A stretch of 64,000 nucleotides of DNA from Neoechinorhynchus agilis. Taxonomy: Eukaryota > Acanthocephala. The position numbers and the translations under genes are program-made. Below, piece by piece: positions 1-11,254 of this stretch. The notes below the pieces were generated by a model. The model saw nothing but the letters and a program-made list of their open reading frames with translations. It was not told where the DNA came from and searched no databases. The stretch is from the NCBI GenBank assembly GCA_051530055.1, contig CM121342.1:11718001-11782000 (forward strand), read 5' to 3'. The stretch's first letter is position 1. The number at the start of each line of letters is the position of its first letter.

Positions 1-2
1 CC

Positions 3-752
3 CTTCAGAAAAATCCCCAAACTTCAAAGTCAAGTATAGAAATTGTTTATAACTTAGAAACAATAATGCGAAGGATACTGGGAAAGTATCGAGAGCGAAA
101 CAAATGTTTGCCGGACCGAATCCTTTTGTACCGAGATGGCGTTTCCGATAGTCAACTCGACTTAGTGAATCGATTCGAAGTCAATGGCATAATAGAAGCC
201 TGTCGAAAAGAAGGAATGGGGAACGAGATTAAACTCGGCGTCGTTGTCGTCCAGAAGCGGCATCATTTCCGAATGTTCCCTCCTGGTAGAGGAGACGGCG
301 ATCGCAACGGAAATCCACTTCCCGGAACCGTATATTCCCCAGAAGTCTGCATGGATTCCATAGTCGATGCATTTCTGGTGAGCCACGCGGGAATCCAAGG
401 AACATCGAGACCAACGCGGTACAGACTAATCTATGATTCCATTGGACTTAATGAGAATAATCTTATGCAAGTAACTTTTAATTTGTGCCATTTGTATGCT
501 AAATGCTTTCGTTCAGTCTCAATCCCGGCACCTTGTTATTATGCCCATCACGTCGCTTTCCGGGCGAGGCATTATGTAGAATTTTTGCAGCTCTGCGATC
601 CAACAGTCCGAGATTATTTTTATGAAGATGATATGGTTGTAAAAAATGGAGATGAAAGGGTGAGCCAGGAAGTGAAACCTGCAGAGAAGAAATTAAAGTT
701 CCTGATTCTGTCACTCAGCGATCGCCTGAGTGGTCTCTTGTACTTTTGTTAA
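3..752 (+). CDS. Argonaute protein, C-terminal PIWI domain (5' end outside window)
   Basis: Small-RNA-guided silencing protein; this is the C-terminal half of the PIWI (RNase H-like) domain. The frame is open from base 3, so the gene continues left of the window and the ATG at 66 is internal. Visible family motifs are YRDGVSD (third catalytic Asp of the DEDH tetrad), HAGIQGTSRPT, SVSIPAPCYYAHHVAFRAR (catalytic His) and a short hydrophobic end, LLYFC, similar to the MYFA/MYFC ends of Argonautes. The second half of the tetrad is therefore intact and the protein could be a slicer; the first Asp lies outside. The RSVSIPAP and HAGIQGTSRP wording favours the AGO over the PIWI clade. The segment before the end is longer and more charged than usual. 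Family very sure, subfamily moderately sure. Confidence 0.93.
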   Translation, partial: LQKNPQTSKSSIEIVYNLETIMRRILGKYRERNKCLPDRILLYRDGVSDSQLDLVNRFEVNGIIEACRKEGMGNEIKLGVVVVQKRHHFRMFPPGRGDGDRNGNPLPGTVYSPEVCMDSIVDAFLVSHAGIQGTSRPTRYRLIYDSIGLNENNLMQVTFNLCHLYAKCFRSVSIPAPCYYAHHVAFRARHYVEFLQLCDPTVRDYFYEDDMVVKNGDERVSQEVKPAEKKLKFLILSLSDRLSGLLYFC

Positions 753-879
753 TAGAATAAATATTTTTAATATATTATCAAGAAATGATGTTTTTGGAGA
801 ATCGGTCAAAGATGTTGTTGTATCTTGAAGCCTTTTTGTCATGAGCAGAGTTACAGCAGAGTTCCTTTTTATATTCACC

Positions 880-1800
880 CTCGCACGCTATCACTACAGG
901 ACGAACATTTACCGTCGATAATATCTGGTTCAGATATGTGGACGACACGTTCCTGTTGATCGACCCTTCAGAGACTAATATGAATCGCCTTAAACATGAA
1001 CTGAATGGAAGGGACGACAATATTCAGTGGACGATCGAGGAGGAGGACCATGGTAAGTTTCCGTTCCTGGATGTGTGGATATACCGATTAGCCAGTGGAA
1101 ACTACACGACCAGCGTGTACCGAAAGAGAAGTATACCAGTGGGCCTTGTGCCATGGACATCAGCCCAACCTCGCAAATACAAAATTTCGAGGACCTTCAA
1201 TGGGGAGACAAAGTCAAAAAAGGAAGAGATCTACGTTGAACTGCCATTCCCTGATGATCATTCTTATCTTGCTATCGAGCGCATCATAAAATGAGGATGT
1301 GAGGCCAAGATAGTAAATGTATACACAAAGAGGGGACGCACTCTACACGGATTGATAGGTCCCTAGAATGGCCAACAGTCATCTGGTGCGGTCTACAAAA
1401 TTCCGTGTTCCGGTTGCGAAGAGGTCTATGTGGGACAGACCAACAATTTCACCCGACGGATGAAGGAGCACAAATCATCAGTTGTTCGCAACACGGACAT
1501 TAGTTCCGTAGTGGTGGCCCGTGCAAAAAACACAGGGCACACTATTGATTTTAGTGGCGCTACAACACTAGTCTGCAATGGTCGGCGTTTCGAACGTATT
1601 GTCATCGAATCCTTATATATAAATAGGTTCGAAACGTTCGAGGGCAATAAACCTGATTTCAAATTAAGGATGCGACTCCCACCGGATGTTATGTGACGCG
1701 TGAATTGAAAATCCCTGTTATATGTGTTTTAGATCGCTGAAGAAGATCCGAGATAGTGGATCGAAATATCCAATAAAATCTTAATTTCATTTATCTCTCC
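880..1800 (+). mobile_element. Penelope-like element fragment (RT end, GIY-YIG endonuclease, tail)
   Basis: Remnant of a Penelope-like retroelement. Positions about 920-1294 encode the end of the reverse transcriptase, with IWFRYVDDTFLLID (the YVDD catalytic box) and FPFLDVWIYR. After a disrupted stretch, about 1385-1696 encodes the GIY-YIG endonuclease typical of this class: VYKIPCSGCEEVYVGQT, then RRMKEH with the catalytic Arg and IVIESLY with the catalytic Glu. The N-terminal RT is missing. Frame changes between 1294 and 1430 show the copy is dead. A short A/T-rich tail follows with a hammerhead-like hairpin (separate entry). Confidence 0.88.
1737..1772 (+). ncRNA. Hammerhead-ribozyme-like motif in the Penelope tail
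   Basis: Directly after the Penelope endonuclease the sequence reads CTGAAGA, then a GATCC/GGATC stem with an 8-base loop, then GAAATATC. This matches the layout CUGANGA - helix II - GAA - tiny helix III - cleavage triplet known for hammerhead motifs at Penelope-like element ends. One extra A lies between the core and the stem. Activity is inferred, not shown. Confidence 0.5.
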
Positions 1801-1889
1801 TATCAACAAATAACTATATATATCATGTGTATTTGCGTCACCATACAAATCATGGCATCTGCGTCACTACGCAAATCACTACATCTTCT

Positions 1890-4000
1890 CCCCCTCATCA
1901 TCTGAACCTTTGGGGAGGACGTCTTATTTGACTACTTCTTCGCAGTATTATTTCAGTCGGTTTTCCCTTCTCGTGATCTCTTACATCGTCATTATCTTCA
2001 TCGTTTCCCTCGTTCATAGACTGCTGTTCGTCCTTTATTGCCTTTGCAGTTTCGTTTTCCACCATTTCGCTTTCTGGCTCATTTTTGACATTCCCGTCAT
2101 TTTTTTCTCGTGGTCTTACGAAATCCCATGCATTCGTTCATCGATACCATCCTTGTTAGTGATTCAATATGATACCGGACCGGTACGTCTCGTGATCATT
2201 CCTTCCTCCCATCTCTCATCTTTGGGCCTTCTATAGCATATCGTTTGATTGTATTTAAACTCTCGTAATTTTCGGCTGATTTGCTACCATGGTTCAATTC
2301 ACTCATCTCGTTTTCCGATCTGATATTGTCGAAAACTGTGGGCAGGCGCCTTCCTAACATTAAGGTTGCTGGTGACACTCCGGTGACACTATTCTCAGTG
2401 TTTCGGTAATTCTCTAAAAACTCCCATATTTCGTCTTGATCTATGTTTCCATTCTCATCTTTTGTTCTTCTTTTGAATGTTCCCACCATTCTTTCTACAA
2501 GTCCATTTGTTTGTGGATGGTGTGGACTCGAAGTTCCATGCTTTGTCCCTCTAGTTTGACAGAACTTTCCGAACTCCTCGGATTTGAATTGCGAACCATT
2601 ATCTGTTATAATTTTACTTGGGACTCCGAAACGGGCGAAACAATCTTTCAACCGGACTATTATATTGCTTGTCGTCGCTTTGCCATTAACGTTCCAGATC
2701 TCGGCCCATTTGCTTGTGGCATCGACCAGAATCAAGTACATTTTATTGTGAACAGGCCCTGCCAAATCCAAGTGCAGTCGACTCCAAACTCTTTTCGGTC
2801 TATCCCAGGGCATCACTGGTTCTTTTTGTACCATCGGTCTTGTCTTTTGGCAATGCACGCAACTGCCCACAAATCTTTCAACATCATCGCCTATCTTCGG
2901 CCACCACACATAATGTCGAGTTAGCCTCTTCATTGATTCTATACCCGGGTGACCTCTATGCAAATGTGTGAGTACTGTGCTGCGTAGACATTCTTGTACA
3001 ATAATTTTGTGCTGCCACATAACCAATCCATTCTCCTCTGAGAGTTCATCTTTCCTATCCCAAAAAGCTTTTTCGACTCCCTTGATGTTCATGGCGCAGC
3101 CATACCTCAAGAATCCTTTTATCTTCCTCAGAGTTTCATCTTCCTGAGTTGCATGTCGAATCACTTGACAAGAAAGATTCGACTGTTCCGTGTACTGTTG
3201 CTGCGCCGCTTCAAGTATCTTTATGTCCACCGTGTTATCACATATCTTCGCTGTTCCATTTGGCACTCTTGACAAACAATCCGCATACAAGTTGCTTTTT
3301 CCTTTGACATAGCGTATTTGATAATCGTACTCGTTAAGCAGTAATGCCCAAAGAACTAACCTGCCTTTAGTCATCTTACTAAGATCACGCTTATCCCGAA
3401 AATGTGTTTGAGGGGTTGGTGATCTGTTTCCACAAATAATTATGAAATCACTTTATCGCATGTACGAACGCCAACGCCTCCTTATCGATCGTTGAATATA
3501 TCTTTTCGATGGGTGTAAGTTTTTTCGAAGTTAGCATTATCGGTAATTGCTTTCCACTTGCCTTGTCCAGCTGGAACAACGCGGCGCCAATTCCCCCATC
3601 ACTTGCATCACATGCTAGCGTTATCAATTTACTCTGATCGTATAACTTCAAGCTAATATTATTTAATATCGCTTCCTTGACCTTGTTGAAAGCCTTTCTG
3701 TGGGACCTCTCCCATTTCCACGGAATGTGATTCTTAATGAGATCATATAGCGGAGAACAAATGGTGTGGAAATCAGGAATGAATCGGTCCAAAAAATTCG
3801 CACCTCCTAAGAATGTCCGCAACTGTTCTTGTTTTTCGGCTCGGGTGCTCTTCTTAAATCTTCCACTCTCTCTTCGCTAGCGTACATGTGACCCTTCTTT
3901 AACACATGACCAAGGTACTTGACTGATTGTTGCAAGAATTGACAGTTCTCCTTTCTAATACCGACCCCTGCATAGCAAGTGGACCGTGTAAGAGGCCTGA
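1890..4000 (-). mobile_element. Ty3/gypsy LTR retrotransposon fossil (pol part)
   Basis: Broken, partial copy of a Ty3/gypsy-type element on the minus strand. Recognisable parts, in element order, are the end of reverse transcriptase, RNase H, the HHCC zinc-binding region and DDE core of the integrase, and an acidic-to-basic tail. I see no gag region and no pair of LTRs, so both ends are lost. It carries several breaks and is an old fossil. It lies next to the Penelope fragment on one side and a repeat tail on the other. Confidence 0.9.
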
Positions 4001-4278
4001 ATCGAATGGACCTAAGCATTGGAGTGCCCGACATCGGCCCGCAAACTAACTGTTGGCTTAATCTGGACATTCTTGTAGACCGCACTGAAACAACGTGTTG
4101 GCGAATTTTCGCACAGAATCGACATTTTATGCATTGCACTTCGGTGCTATGTAGCAATAATATCCTTAAAATGTCTTTGTTACCACCCAGTTTTTGTTAA
4201 AATCTCTTATGCTAAATTATTGTTTAGGTCTTCACCCGGTAAACAATTTTTTATACACTCCAATGTCTATTAATAACT

Positions 4279-6302
4279 GACAAACTGGTGATAGACCCGA
4301 CGAGGTTCTAAACGTTTTTAATAAAAAATTATATACCGGGTGAAGAGCTAAGCATTAATTCTAAGCATATACCCCGACACCTCATATATCGACGTTTACG
4401 CTAAAGTTATTTTAATAAAATTTAGTTCCTGTGCAGAAATGAAACTAAACAACATTTGTGCTTTTGACTGTGCGAATCCCCGCGCGAAGTAAAGAATTCG
4501 AACAAATAAAACGAGAGAAACTAAAAGAGCCTTGAAGAGGATGGATAAATGATGTAGGTCGTTAGTCAAAATTTAGAATTAAGGGTGCATTAATTGAGAG
4601 ATTTTCGCTTCTAGAAAAAACATATATGGCAATACTATACAAAAAATGTATGGGACCACAAAATTACCCATAAGGTTATGTCGGCGGAATAAAAACACAT
4701 AAATATTCAAAGCTATGGAAGACAAAATTATAATCGTCAAGTATTTGTGCTACTATAATAAACAAACTGAAACGTTTGTCGATAAAAACAAACATAGACG
4801 CAATGAAGCAAAATGAGTACATACCTCTTTCTATCAATGCGACAACAACGATCAACATAAGAAACGGAGTTTGTGACACACAGAAAAACGATAAAACTTT
4901 ACGAAGGTCGATATGGAATGTATTGAATACGACTCAGCGCAAAAACGATGGAGATCATTCGACTAAAAACTGTTGCCCTGATTGCTACCATAATTCACCT
5001 CGTCGCGGGATTACCTTCACATAGCGATTACAGAAATGCGCCTATTTCGAACAATTTTTCGGTAAAATTTGAGCCGTACAAAACTGGAAAACCCGATGAA
5101 TATAATTCCGACCTTTATTGCAATCAATATATTTTGACATTTTGTCAACCAAATAGCAGTAAATCTCCAACAGCCCAACCAACGACTACTGAGGAGGCCA
5201 CCACTTCAGAAGAAAAAACAACAACAGAAGAGGCTACCACAAGAGAGGAAATAGCAACCACAAGAGAGGAAATAGCAAACACAGAGGAAATAGCAAACAC
5301 AGAGGAAATAGCAAACACAGAGGAGACAACCACGGAGGCAACTACCACAACAGAGGAAACTACAACAACAGAGGAAGCATCCACTGAGGAGACCACTACC
5401 GAAGAAATTACAACCACAGAGGAGACTACCACCACAGAGGAAACAACCGCAGTAGAAACAACAACAGAAGAGGCTATCACAAGAGAGGAAATAGCAAACA
5501 CAGAGGAAATAGCGAAAACAGAGGAAATAAATACGGAGGCGACTATCACAACAGAGGAAACTACAACAACAGAGGAAACATCCACTGAGGAGACCACTAC
5601 CGAAGAAATTACAACCACAGAGGAGACTACCACTACAGATGAAACAACCACAGAAGAAACAAAAACCACAGAGGAGACTACATCAACAGAGGAAATTGCA
5701 AAACCAGACGAAATAGAAAAAACAGAGGCCACCACAACAGAGAAAATAACTACGGAGTTCACTACCACAACAGAGGAAGCAACTACGGTGGCGACTACCA
5801 CAACAGAGGAGACTACCGCAGATGAGACTACTACTGGGGAAGACGACGACGATGACGGTAGTGATGAATACGACGATGACGATGACGGTAGTGATGAATA
5901 CGACGATGATGATGACGGTAGTGATGAATACGACGGTGAAGACGACTATGATGACGTAAGCAACGTTCAAAAGAAAACTACTGTTATCCACAATACAAGC
6001 ACCAATGATGAACGGTGCACGGATGAAGATGCGAAACCGAAAGTGGCTTCGTTCGTTCATTAGTCTAAGAACATCCCTAGCAGGGAGTTAGATTAGCATT
6101 AGAAATAGATTTTTCATCTCGGTAATTTACTATCTTCAAGTAAAAACCCAAATAAAAATGACTTAAGAAATAGTTTGAATTTCCAAACGCGCACGCTATT
6201 TACTCTTCGCCCTTTACCTAAAAAATACTTGATCATTTTTTTGAATAAAGCAACCCTTCTAAAGAGTCTCTAGATTCTAACTAGACATTCCAATGCTTAA
6301 CT
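4279..6302. repeat. Segmental duplication, copy A (2,024 bp)
   Basis: This stretch matches 16527-18550 base for base at a constant offset of 12,248. The only difference I found is t at 5562 versus a at 17810, a synonymous change. It contains the complete Thr/Glu-rich gene with about 670 bp upstream and 240 bp downstream. The left border lies in a hairpin-repeat fragment shared, with divergence, by both sites. The right border is where a LINE begins. The copies are direct repeats. Confidence 0.95.
4948..6063 (+). CDS. Secreted Thr/Glu-rich, mucin-like acidic protein, copy A
   Basis: Unrecognised protein of 371 residues. Residues 1-21 are a signal peptide (KTVALIATIIHLVAGLPS), so it enters the secretory pathway. 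A short unique region with two cysteines follows, then a long low-complexity region (about residues 75-290) of TTTEE, TTEET and IANTEE repeats, dense in potential O-glycosylation sites. Next come three copies of DDDDDGSDEYD (5841-5935), which could bind Ca or mineral, and a short basic end. There is one uninterrupted reading frame with no visible intron and an AATAAA downstream near 6150. A mucin, cuticle or matrix role is inference. A second, protein-identical copy lies at 17196-18311. Confidence 0.75.
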   Translation: MEIIRLKTVALIATIIHLVAGLPSHSDYRNAPISNNFSVKFEPYKTGKPDEYNSDLYCNQYILTFCQPNSSKSPTAQPTTTEEATTSEEKTTTEEATTREEIATTREEIANTEEIANTEEIANTEETTTEATTTTEETTTTEEASTEETTTEEITTTEETTTTEETTAVETTTEEAITREEIANTEEIAKTEEINTEATITTEETTTTEETSTEETTTEEITTTEETTTTDETTTEETKTTEETTSTEEIAKPDEIEKTEATTTEKITTEFTTTTEEATTVATTTTEETTADETTTGEDDDDDGSDEYDDDDDGSDEYDDDDDGSDEYDGEDDYDDVSNVQKKTTVIHNTSTNDERCTDEDAKPKVASFVH

Positions 6303-8385
6303 CAATTTCTAGTACATGAGTATTGAGTTGATTTGTCAATTCTCTTATCACGCAAAACCGCTCTACCATCTTTGGCACCGACCCTCGATTGCAATTGGCT
6401 CTTTGTTAAATCTAATAGAATCTGCGATGAAGGCCTCCTTTACTCGCAAAACAATGCGAATCTCGAACCGCGACCCTCCATGGTTCTCGCCTTTTCTAAA
6501 AACCCTTCAAATGCAGGTCACCAAAGCTTTCCGGTCAGGTAATCCCGCTTACCCCTCCCTCCACTCCACACTGACAAAACGCATCCGTATAGCCCGCAAA
6601 TTATTCCTCTCATCTCTTCTCTCGTCCGTTCCCAATCGAAACTGGTAGTGTGAAATAAAAAATGTCACTGGTCTTGGTAGATCCACCAGCTTCGCATCTC
6701 TCCCCAAATCTGATTTCCTCTCAATCCTTAGCTCCATGAATAAAAACCTCTGTCCTCCCCAAACCTCCAATCCATTGTTCCAACCTCCCTTCTCACTTTC
6801 GGACCCGCCCATTCATACATGCCCTTCCTTAGTTTCCCCTCTCGAAATCTTAGAGATCCTTAAACGCCTGCCCCACCATTCTTCCCGTAATTCGACTATC
6901 CCAAATTGGGCCATTCGTTTCATCATCCCGGAACTTATCGATCCTCTAAGGCACATAACGAACCTTAGCTTTCTACTGGGCTCTTTCCCATCGTGTCTTA
7001 AGGATGCCCGTGTCGTCTTCCTACCCAAAAGCGATAAGCCGATTTCCCCCACATCCTTTCGTCCCATTTCTATCCTCTCACCTTTCTCTAAAATCTTAGA
7101 AAAATGTTTTAAAACATGCCTACTTCCCTTCTTCCTCAAAAACACCTCCCCTTCCCAATTCGCTTTCCGTCTCAATTACTATTGTTCTGATGCCCCCCTC
7201 TGTATCTACGATACGCTTGTGCGCAGCCTAGATTCCAGTCCAGCATAAACCGTCCGTCTCGTGCAACTGGATATTTCCAGGGCGTTCGAGTGGGTAGATC
7301 ACTCCCTTCTCCTCCAATCATGTGCTTCCTTTGGCCTCCCAACCTGGCAACTCGCTTGGATTTCCTCTTTCCTCTTCAACCGCAAACAATATATCCAATG
7401 TGGAACTTCTTGTCCCTCTTCTCTGCATATATTTAAAGGGTCCCCAAGGCGCCGAACTTTCCCCTCTCTTTGGCATTTTTCTAAATGACCTCCATCCCCT
7501 CACTCCCCCTACAGAATATTTTCTCTATGCAGATGACCTCACAGTCATTACCATCGCATCTCCCTCTCTCTCCCTCTCAACAACCATGGACGAGCTCAAC
7601 CATCTCGTTTCCTAGCTCTCCACCCTAAACCTCTCCCTAAATTTATCCAAATCTTTTGAGCTTGTCCCCCACATTTCCAAACGCAATCTAATCCCCGCGA
7701 CTCCCTCTCCCCATCCAACGCTCCTCTCCTCGCCAAATACTGGGCCTGATTTTACAAGAGAACCTTAAATGGAATGCCTACATTTCATTTACACTCTCTA
7801 TAGCAAATCCTCGTCTTTACCTACTCAACCTCCTCCGGCGTCTCGGCGTATCCCCTAAACACCTTGCCCACTTTTATCTTTCTACCATCCTTCCTATCCT
7901 TACATTCGCTTTCCCCACTTTCCTCGCCCTTTCCGCCAATGCTCTCAATTCCCTCGAAACCTTCCACAAGAGAGCAGCGAGATTATGCGGGACTTCACTC
8001 CCTCCCCTCGACGCTCACCTCCACTCCATTTTCTCCAAAAACGCCCTCCGTCTTCTTCAACCCTCTCCACAATTTTCTTCCCTCATCTCTAAATACTCTT
8101 CCCTCGTAAACACCCGTAACCCCAACCTTTTTCATCCCCCCTTGCTCGTACCACCCTCTACCAAAAATCTTTCCTCCCTCAAGCCCAATCTTTCCTTAAT
8201 AATCGGAGAACAAGGAAAGATTCCCAATCGGTAATCTCCTGTACAAAACCTCCGATCGCACATTAAAACTCCTTCAAAGACATACCCCACCTCCCTTGCC
8301 TCAACATCCGACATCCACACACATTCAGCAAAGATAGATGCTGGCAAGTGTGTGGATCGTTCTTTTTTTAATTAATAAAACGTGT
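6303..8385 (+). mobile_element. Non-LTR retrotransposon (jockey/CR1-like LINE), decayed
   Basis: LINE fragment in sense orientation with a reverse transcriptase read in several frames. Visible blocks are IPNWAIRFIIPE, FRPISILSPFSKILEKCF (RT 2), QLDISRAFEWVDHSLL (RT 3), PQGAELSPLFGIFLNDL (RT 4) and YADDLTVI (RT 5, catalytic). The endonuclease is largely absent, with only its linker to RT at 6316-6650. Several stops and frameshifts (for example near 7247, 7440 and 7615) make it inactive. The 3' part (7700-8360) is pyrimidine-rich with an AATAAA near 8376. Its 5' edge coincides with the right end of duplication copy A. Confidence 0.88.
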
Positions 8386-8720
8386 TTATAAACGAAATGA
8401 ATTAATGTTTTCTTATTTAAAAGATTTTGAGACAAAAAGTTCGCATTTCTCTATATTTCGTCAACGAGAGTTGCTTAATCAATCAAAGTCGTATTCATTG
8501 TTTTCGATTCTGACGAACTAAGTGTAGAAATCGGAAATAATTTTTATATTTTATTGAGTTTTACACGGAGGAGGCGAAGTTGTTTGCAAATTTCGAAGTT
8601 AGAAAATATCGACTTATTTGTTTTCTGTTCAACTTACAAAGCCAAAAAGCGATGCCGAATGTTACTCAGCATTTACGTAATAATTTTATCGGTGGATAAT
8701 TTTTTAATTAAAATAGTGCT
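8386..8720. repeat. Dispersed repeat, also at 18572-18890
   Basis: Starts AAACGAAATGAATTAATG and matches 18572-18890 with scattered substitutions, clearly more diverged than the 2-kb duplication. Shared internal landmarks are GATTTTGAGACAAAAAG and GCCAAAAAGCGATGCCGAA. A third partial copy follows at 18915-19010. No coding potential. It is probably an old non-autonomous element. Confidence 0.7.
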
Positions 8721-8911
8721 CTCGGTTGTTTAAGTAAATTCTTAATTGATAGATTAATTGCAGCATTGATTTTCGTATATGTCTAAATTGAATTATTGTA
8801 AAGACTATTTTAGGCCTTATGTTGCGATTCGCTTTTTTTCTTAAAAAAGCAGATTTATAAAACTTATTGTTTTAAAAGAATTGAGAAATCCGCTTATTTT
8901 TATGGAGCTTC

Positions 8912-10815
8912 TCACATCTTAGACACCCAAAGAACTTCAAGGTTGTTTCCACAGTCTACTCGATTAAGTATCTCTGTAAGGCATTCTCCTAAAAGATATA
9001 GAGCGTTAAGACAGTTATAATTGAAGCTTAAACAGGCCTGTTGCACACGATATGGCATCGGCGTGGGCTTGTGCAATTATATATTCTTTTTGATTGCTTT
9101 TATTCGTCGTAGTCCTTGAATACCCGAATGAAATTTCAGGTAGTTGCACAACCATTGGCTCTAAACGTCGCAGGTATCCCCTCGCTACGGCGTATTGAAC
9201 GCATTTTCTTAAAAGTTCGTTGATGGTACAAACTGGAAAATATTATGAACATGGAACTAACTTTTCGTCCAAACGTAAAAGCGTTCGGTTCGCGTAATCG
9301 ACTAATTGTGATTTCGCAGTGAAGAACTGAAGACAATCTTTGACCGAGGTTCCAATTGAGAATCTGGTTAGAAAGAAGAGAGCTTCACGAAACGTAGGCA
9401 TATCTTTTGTTCCTATAAAATGTCTAATTTTCTTTTATTCTGCCAACATAAGCGAGAACTAACCACTTCGTGTCGAGAAAAAGATGAGTTCTCTTTGTCT
9501 ACCTTTATCACCAATCAATAGACGGATTTTTTGTGTTACAGCGTACATATTTGAATACTGGAATATGGATATCGGTTCTACAAGACCGCTGACACTGAAA
9601 TGGGTCCAAACCCGGATGCTCTATTTGAACACAGAAATCACTTACATCATATCATCGATCACCTTCTTCACTGAATCTTGTTCCACTTTACATTCAGAAG
9701 CGATAGCGGCTATGTGTTTAGTGCTGTCGACCGAAGGAAGCACCTAATATTGAGAATGTAAAATTTTTGCAATTTGCGGAACACACGTCGGAAAAATTGC
9801 AAAAATACTGTTGTGCATATATTTTCTTAAATACATCTTAAGATGGTTGCGAGCCAACGAAATCACCTTTTTTTGGATAAGAGCAAAATTTTGATGGAAC
9901 TTTTTTTGGATTGAAATTACCAAATTAACTTTAAATTTATAACCAGTGTATTTCTCAGAGGTTTGCAATCGAATTTAGATGTGTGGGTGTTAAGTGGACA
10001 GAAATTATCTAGGATTATAATAAAAGTCTTACCTGTCTTGTTGTTAAGTCTCTAGTATCCACAGAGAAATCGATTCCTGGTCTCTTTATGAGCATTGGGA
10101 CCGTGAAAGGTTTGATTCCGTTTGCCGCGTACGGGTTCTTTTGTTGAGTATTTTTTTGGTCAGTGGTTAAGAAATTGTGTTGAAAGTGGTGTTTGGAAGG
10201 CAGTCGTAGATGAAGATCACTCGAATTTCCTGTTGCTAACTTATTTCGAGAAACAAGACTTAAATTTACCAAGCTTCACCGTGCAGAATCCATCATGATT
10301 TAGCTCAAAATGAACCAACCTAAGCGCAGTTTCAAGTCGGTCCGTTTGTGGATCCGATAGAACACTTTCGAAAACCTCACATGAATGCAGATACTCCGCG
10401 AGTTTTGCAACCGTTCTTTCAATGTGTTCACAAGGACATCGAATCACGAAAATCAGATTGAACAAAAAGTTGTTCCTTTCATATCGTTTGCTTTCGATGC
10501 ATCGTGCACAGGCTATCATGCTACTATCGCGGACACGTCTATCGAGAAATTGATTCTTAGTTCTTTGAATCATTAAAACTCACACAACGATCGGCCGATG
10601 ACGCAGATTTCGCGGGGGTACAATCATTGATTGAATATCGCGAATGTTAAAACATTGACTATAATCACCAGTCTAGAATAAAGAGTGCACTAGAAAACGT
10701 CGTGGCTTTCCAAAATTGTAATAACTCACCTCAAACACGATTATGGGGCCTTTTTCATGGTGAAACTGTGTATAAGAGTGCAATATTCAAGTGAGTACTC
10801 CATTGAACATCGCAT
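8912..10815 (-). CDS. NPRL2: NPRL2, GATOR1 complex subunit (nine exons)
   Basis: Component of GATOR1, the Rag GTPase-activating complex that restrains TORC1 at the lysosome. Exons, minus strand: about 10815-10730, 10672-10584, 10538-10270, 10229-10033, 9743-9646, 9594-9464, 9403-9275, 9232-9038, 8988-8912. Family matches include GPIIVFE near the start, ACARCIESKRYERNNFLFNL, DLTTRQ, ISIFQYSNMYA, CVQYAVARGYLRRLEP and the last exon ECLTEILNRV...LWVSKM. Introns are mostly 40-60 bp with GT-AG ends (one 289 bp). The intron at 8989-9037 seems to start with GC. The first residues are unsure: ATGs at 10815/10803 need a frame change within exon 1 to reach FHHEKGPIIVFE. Identification sure, exact ends less so. 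Confidence 0.88.
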
Positions 10816-10865
10816 TTAAATAATAGATACTATGTTGCACGGATCAGATAGAGAGCAGTTCAGAA

Positions 10866-11249
10866 ATGTCATCTGCAGAATTAGAAAATACATTTCGAAT
10901 AGAATGTCGCTATGGTAATCGCTTTAGCGAGTGGACTTATGGACTTTTGTTTATGAACATTTCAATCATTCGGGTATGAGAACCAAGAATCGCTAATAAC
11001 GATTACTAGGTACCCGGGAATTAGAATAGTGAAAAAGCAAAACCGGAATTATGAATTGATTCTTTAAGAAATTATATACAATTTCTGTGTACAAAGGGAC
11101 CGAACGTTGATCTTTTATCAAAAAGTTTACAAAAAACTACAAGTTTTACTCTAATTATCTTAAAAAATGCAGGAAAAGATTAATTTCAAAACGTTGTTCA
11201 TAAAAGGTTCAGATTTTTTTAAGTGGACACAAAGACAAATTTTTATTTT
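10866..11249. other. Intergenic gap
   Basis: A 37-codon open stretch begins at 10866 on the plus strand (MSSAELENTFRIEC) but has no recognised relative. The rest is A/T-rich and I see nothing else in it. Confidence 0.4.
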
Positions 11250-11254
11250 CGAGC

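Noticed and set aside
5145-6060. Long minus-strand open frames rich in Val/Ser opposite the Thr/Glu-rich gene (also 17393-18308)
   Set aside because: They are the antisense of TTTEE codons; low-complexity shadows without start context or motifs.
9136-9336. Separate 66-codon minus-strand ORF
   Set aside because: It is an out-of-frame reading of NPRL2 exons 7 and 8.
10866-10979. Plus-strand start MSSAELENTFRIEC as a gene head-to-head with NPRL2
   Set aside because: Only 37 codons and no continuation with splice sites could be found.
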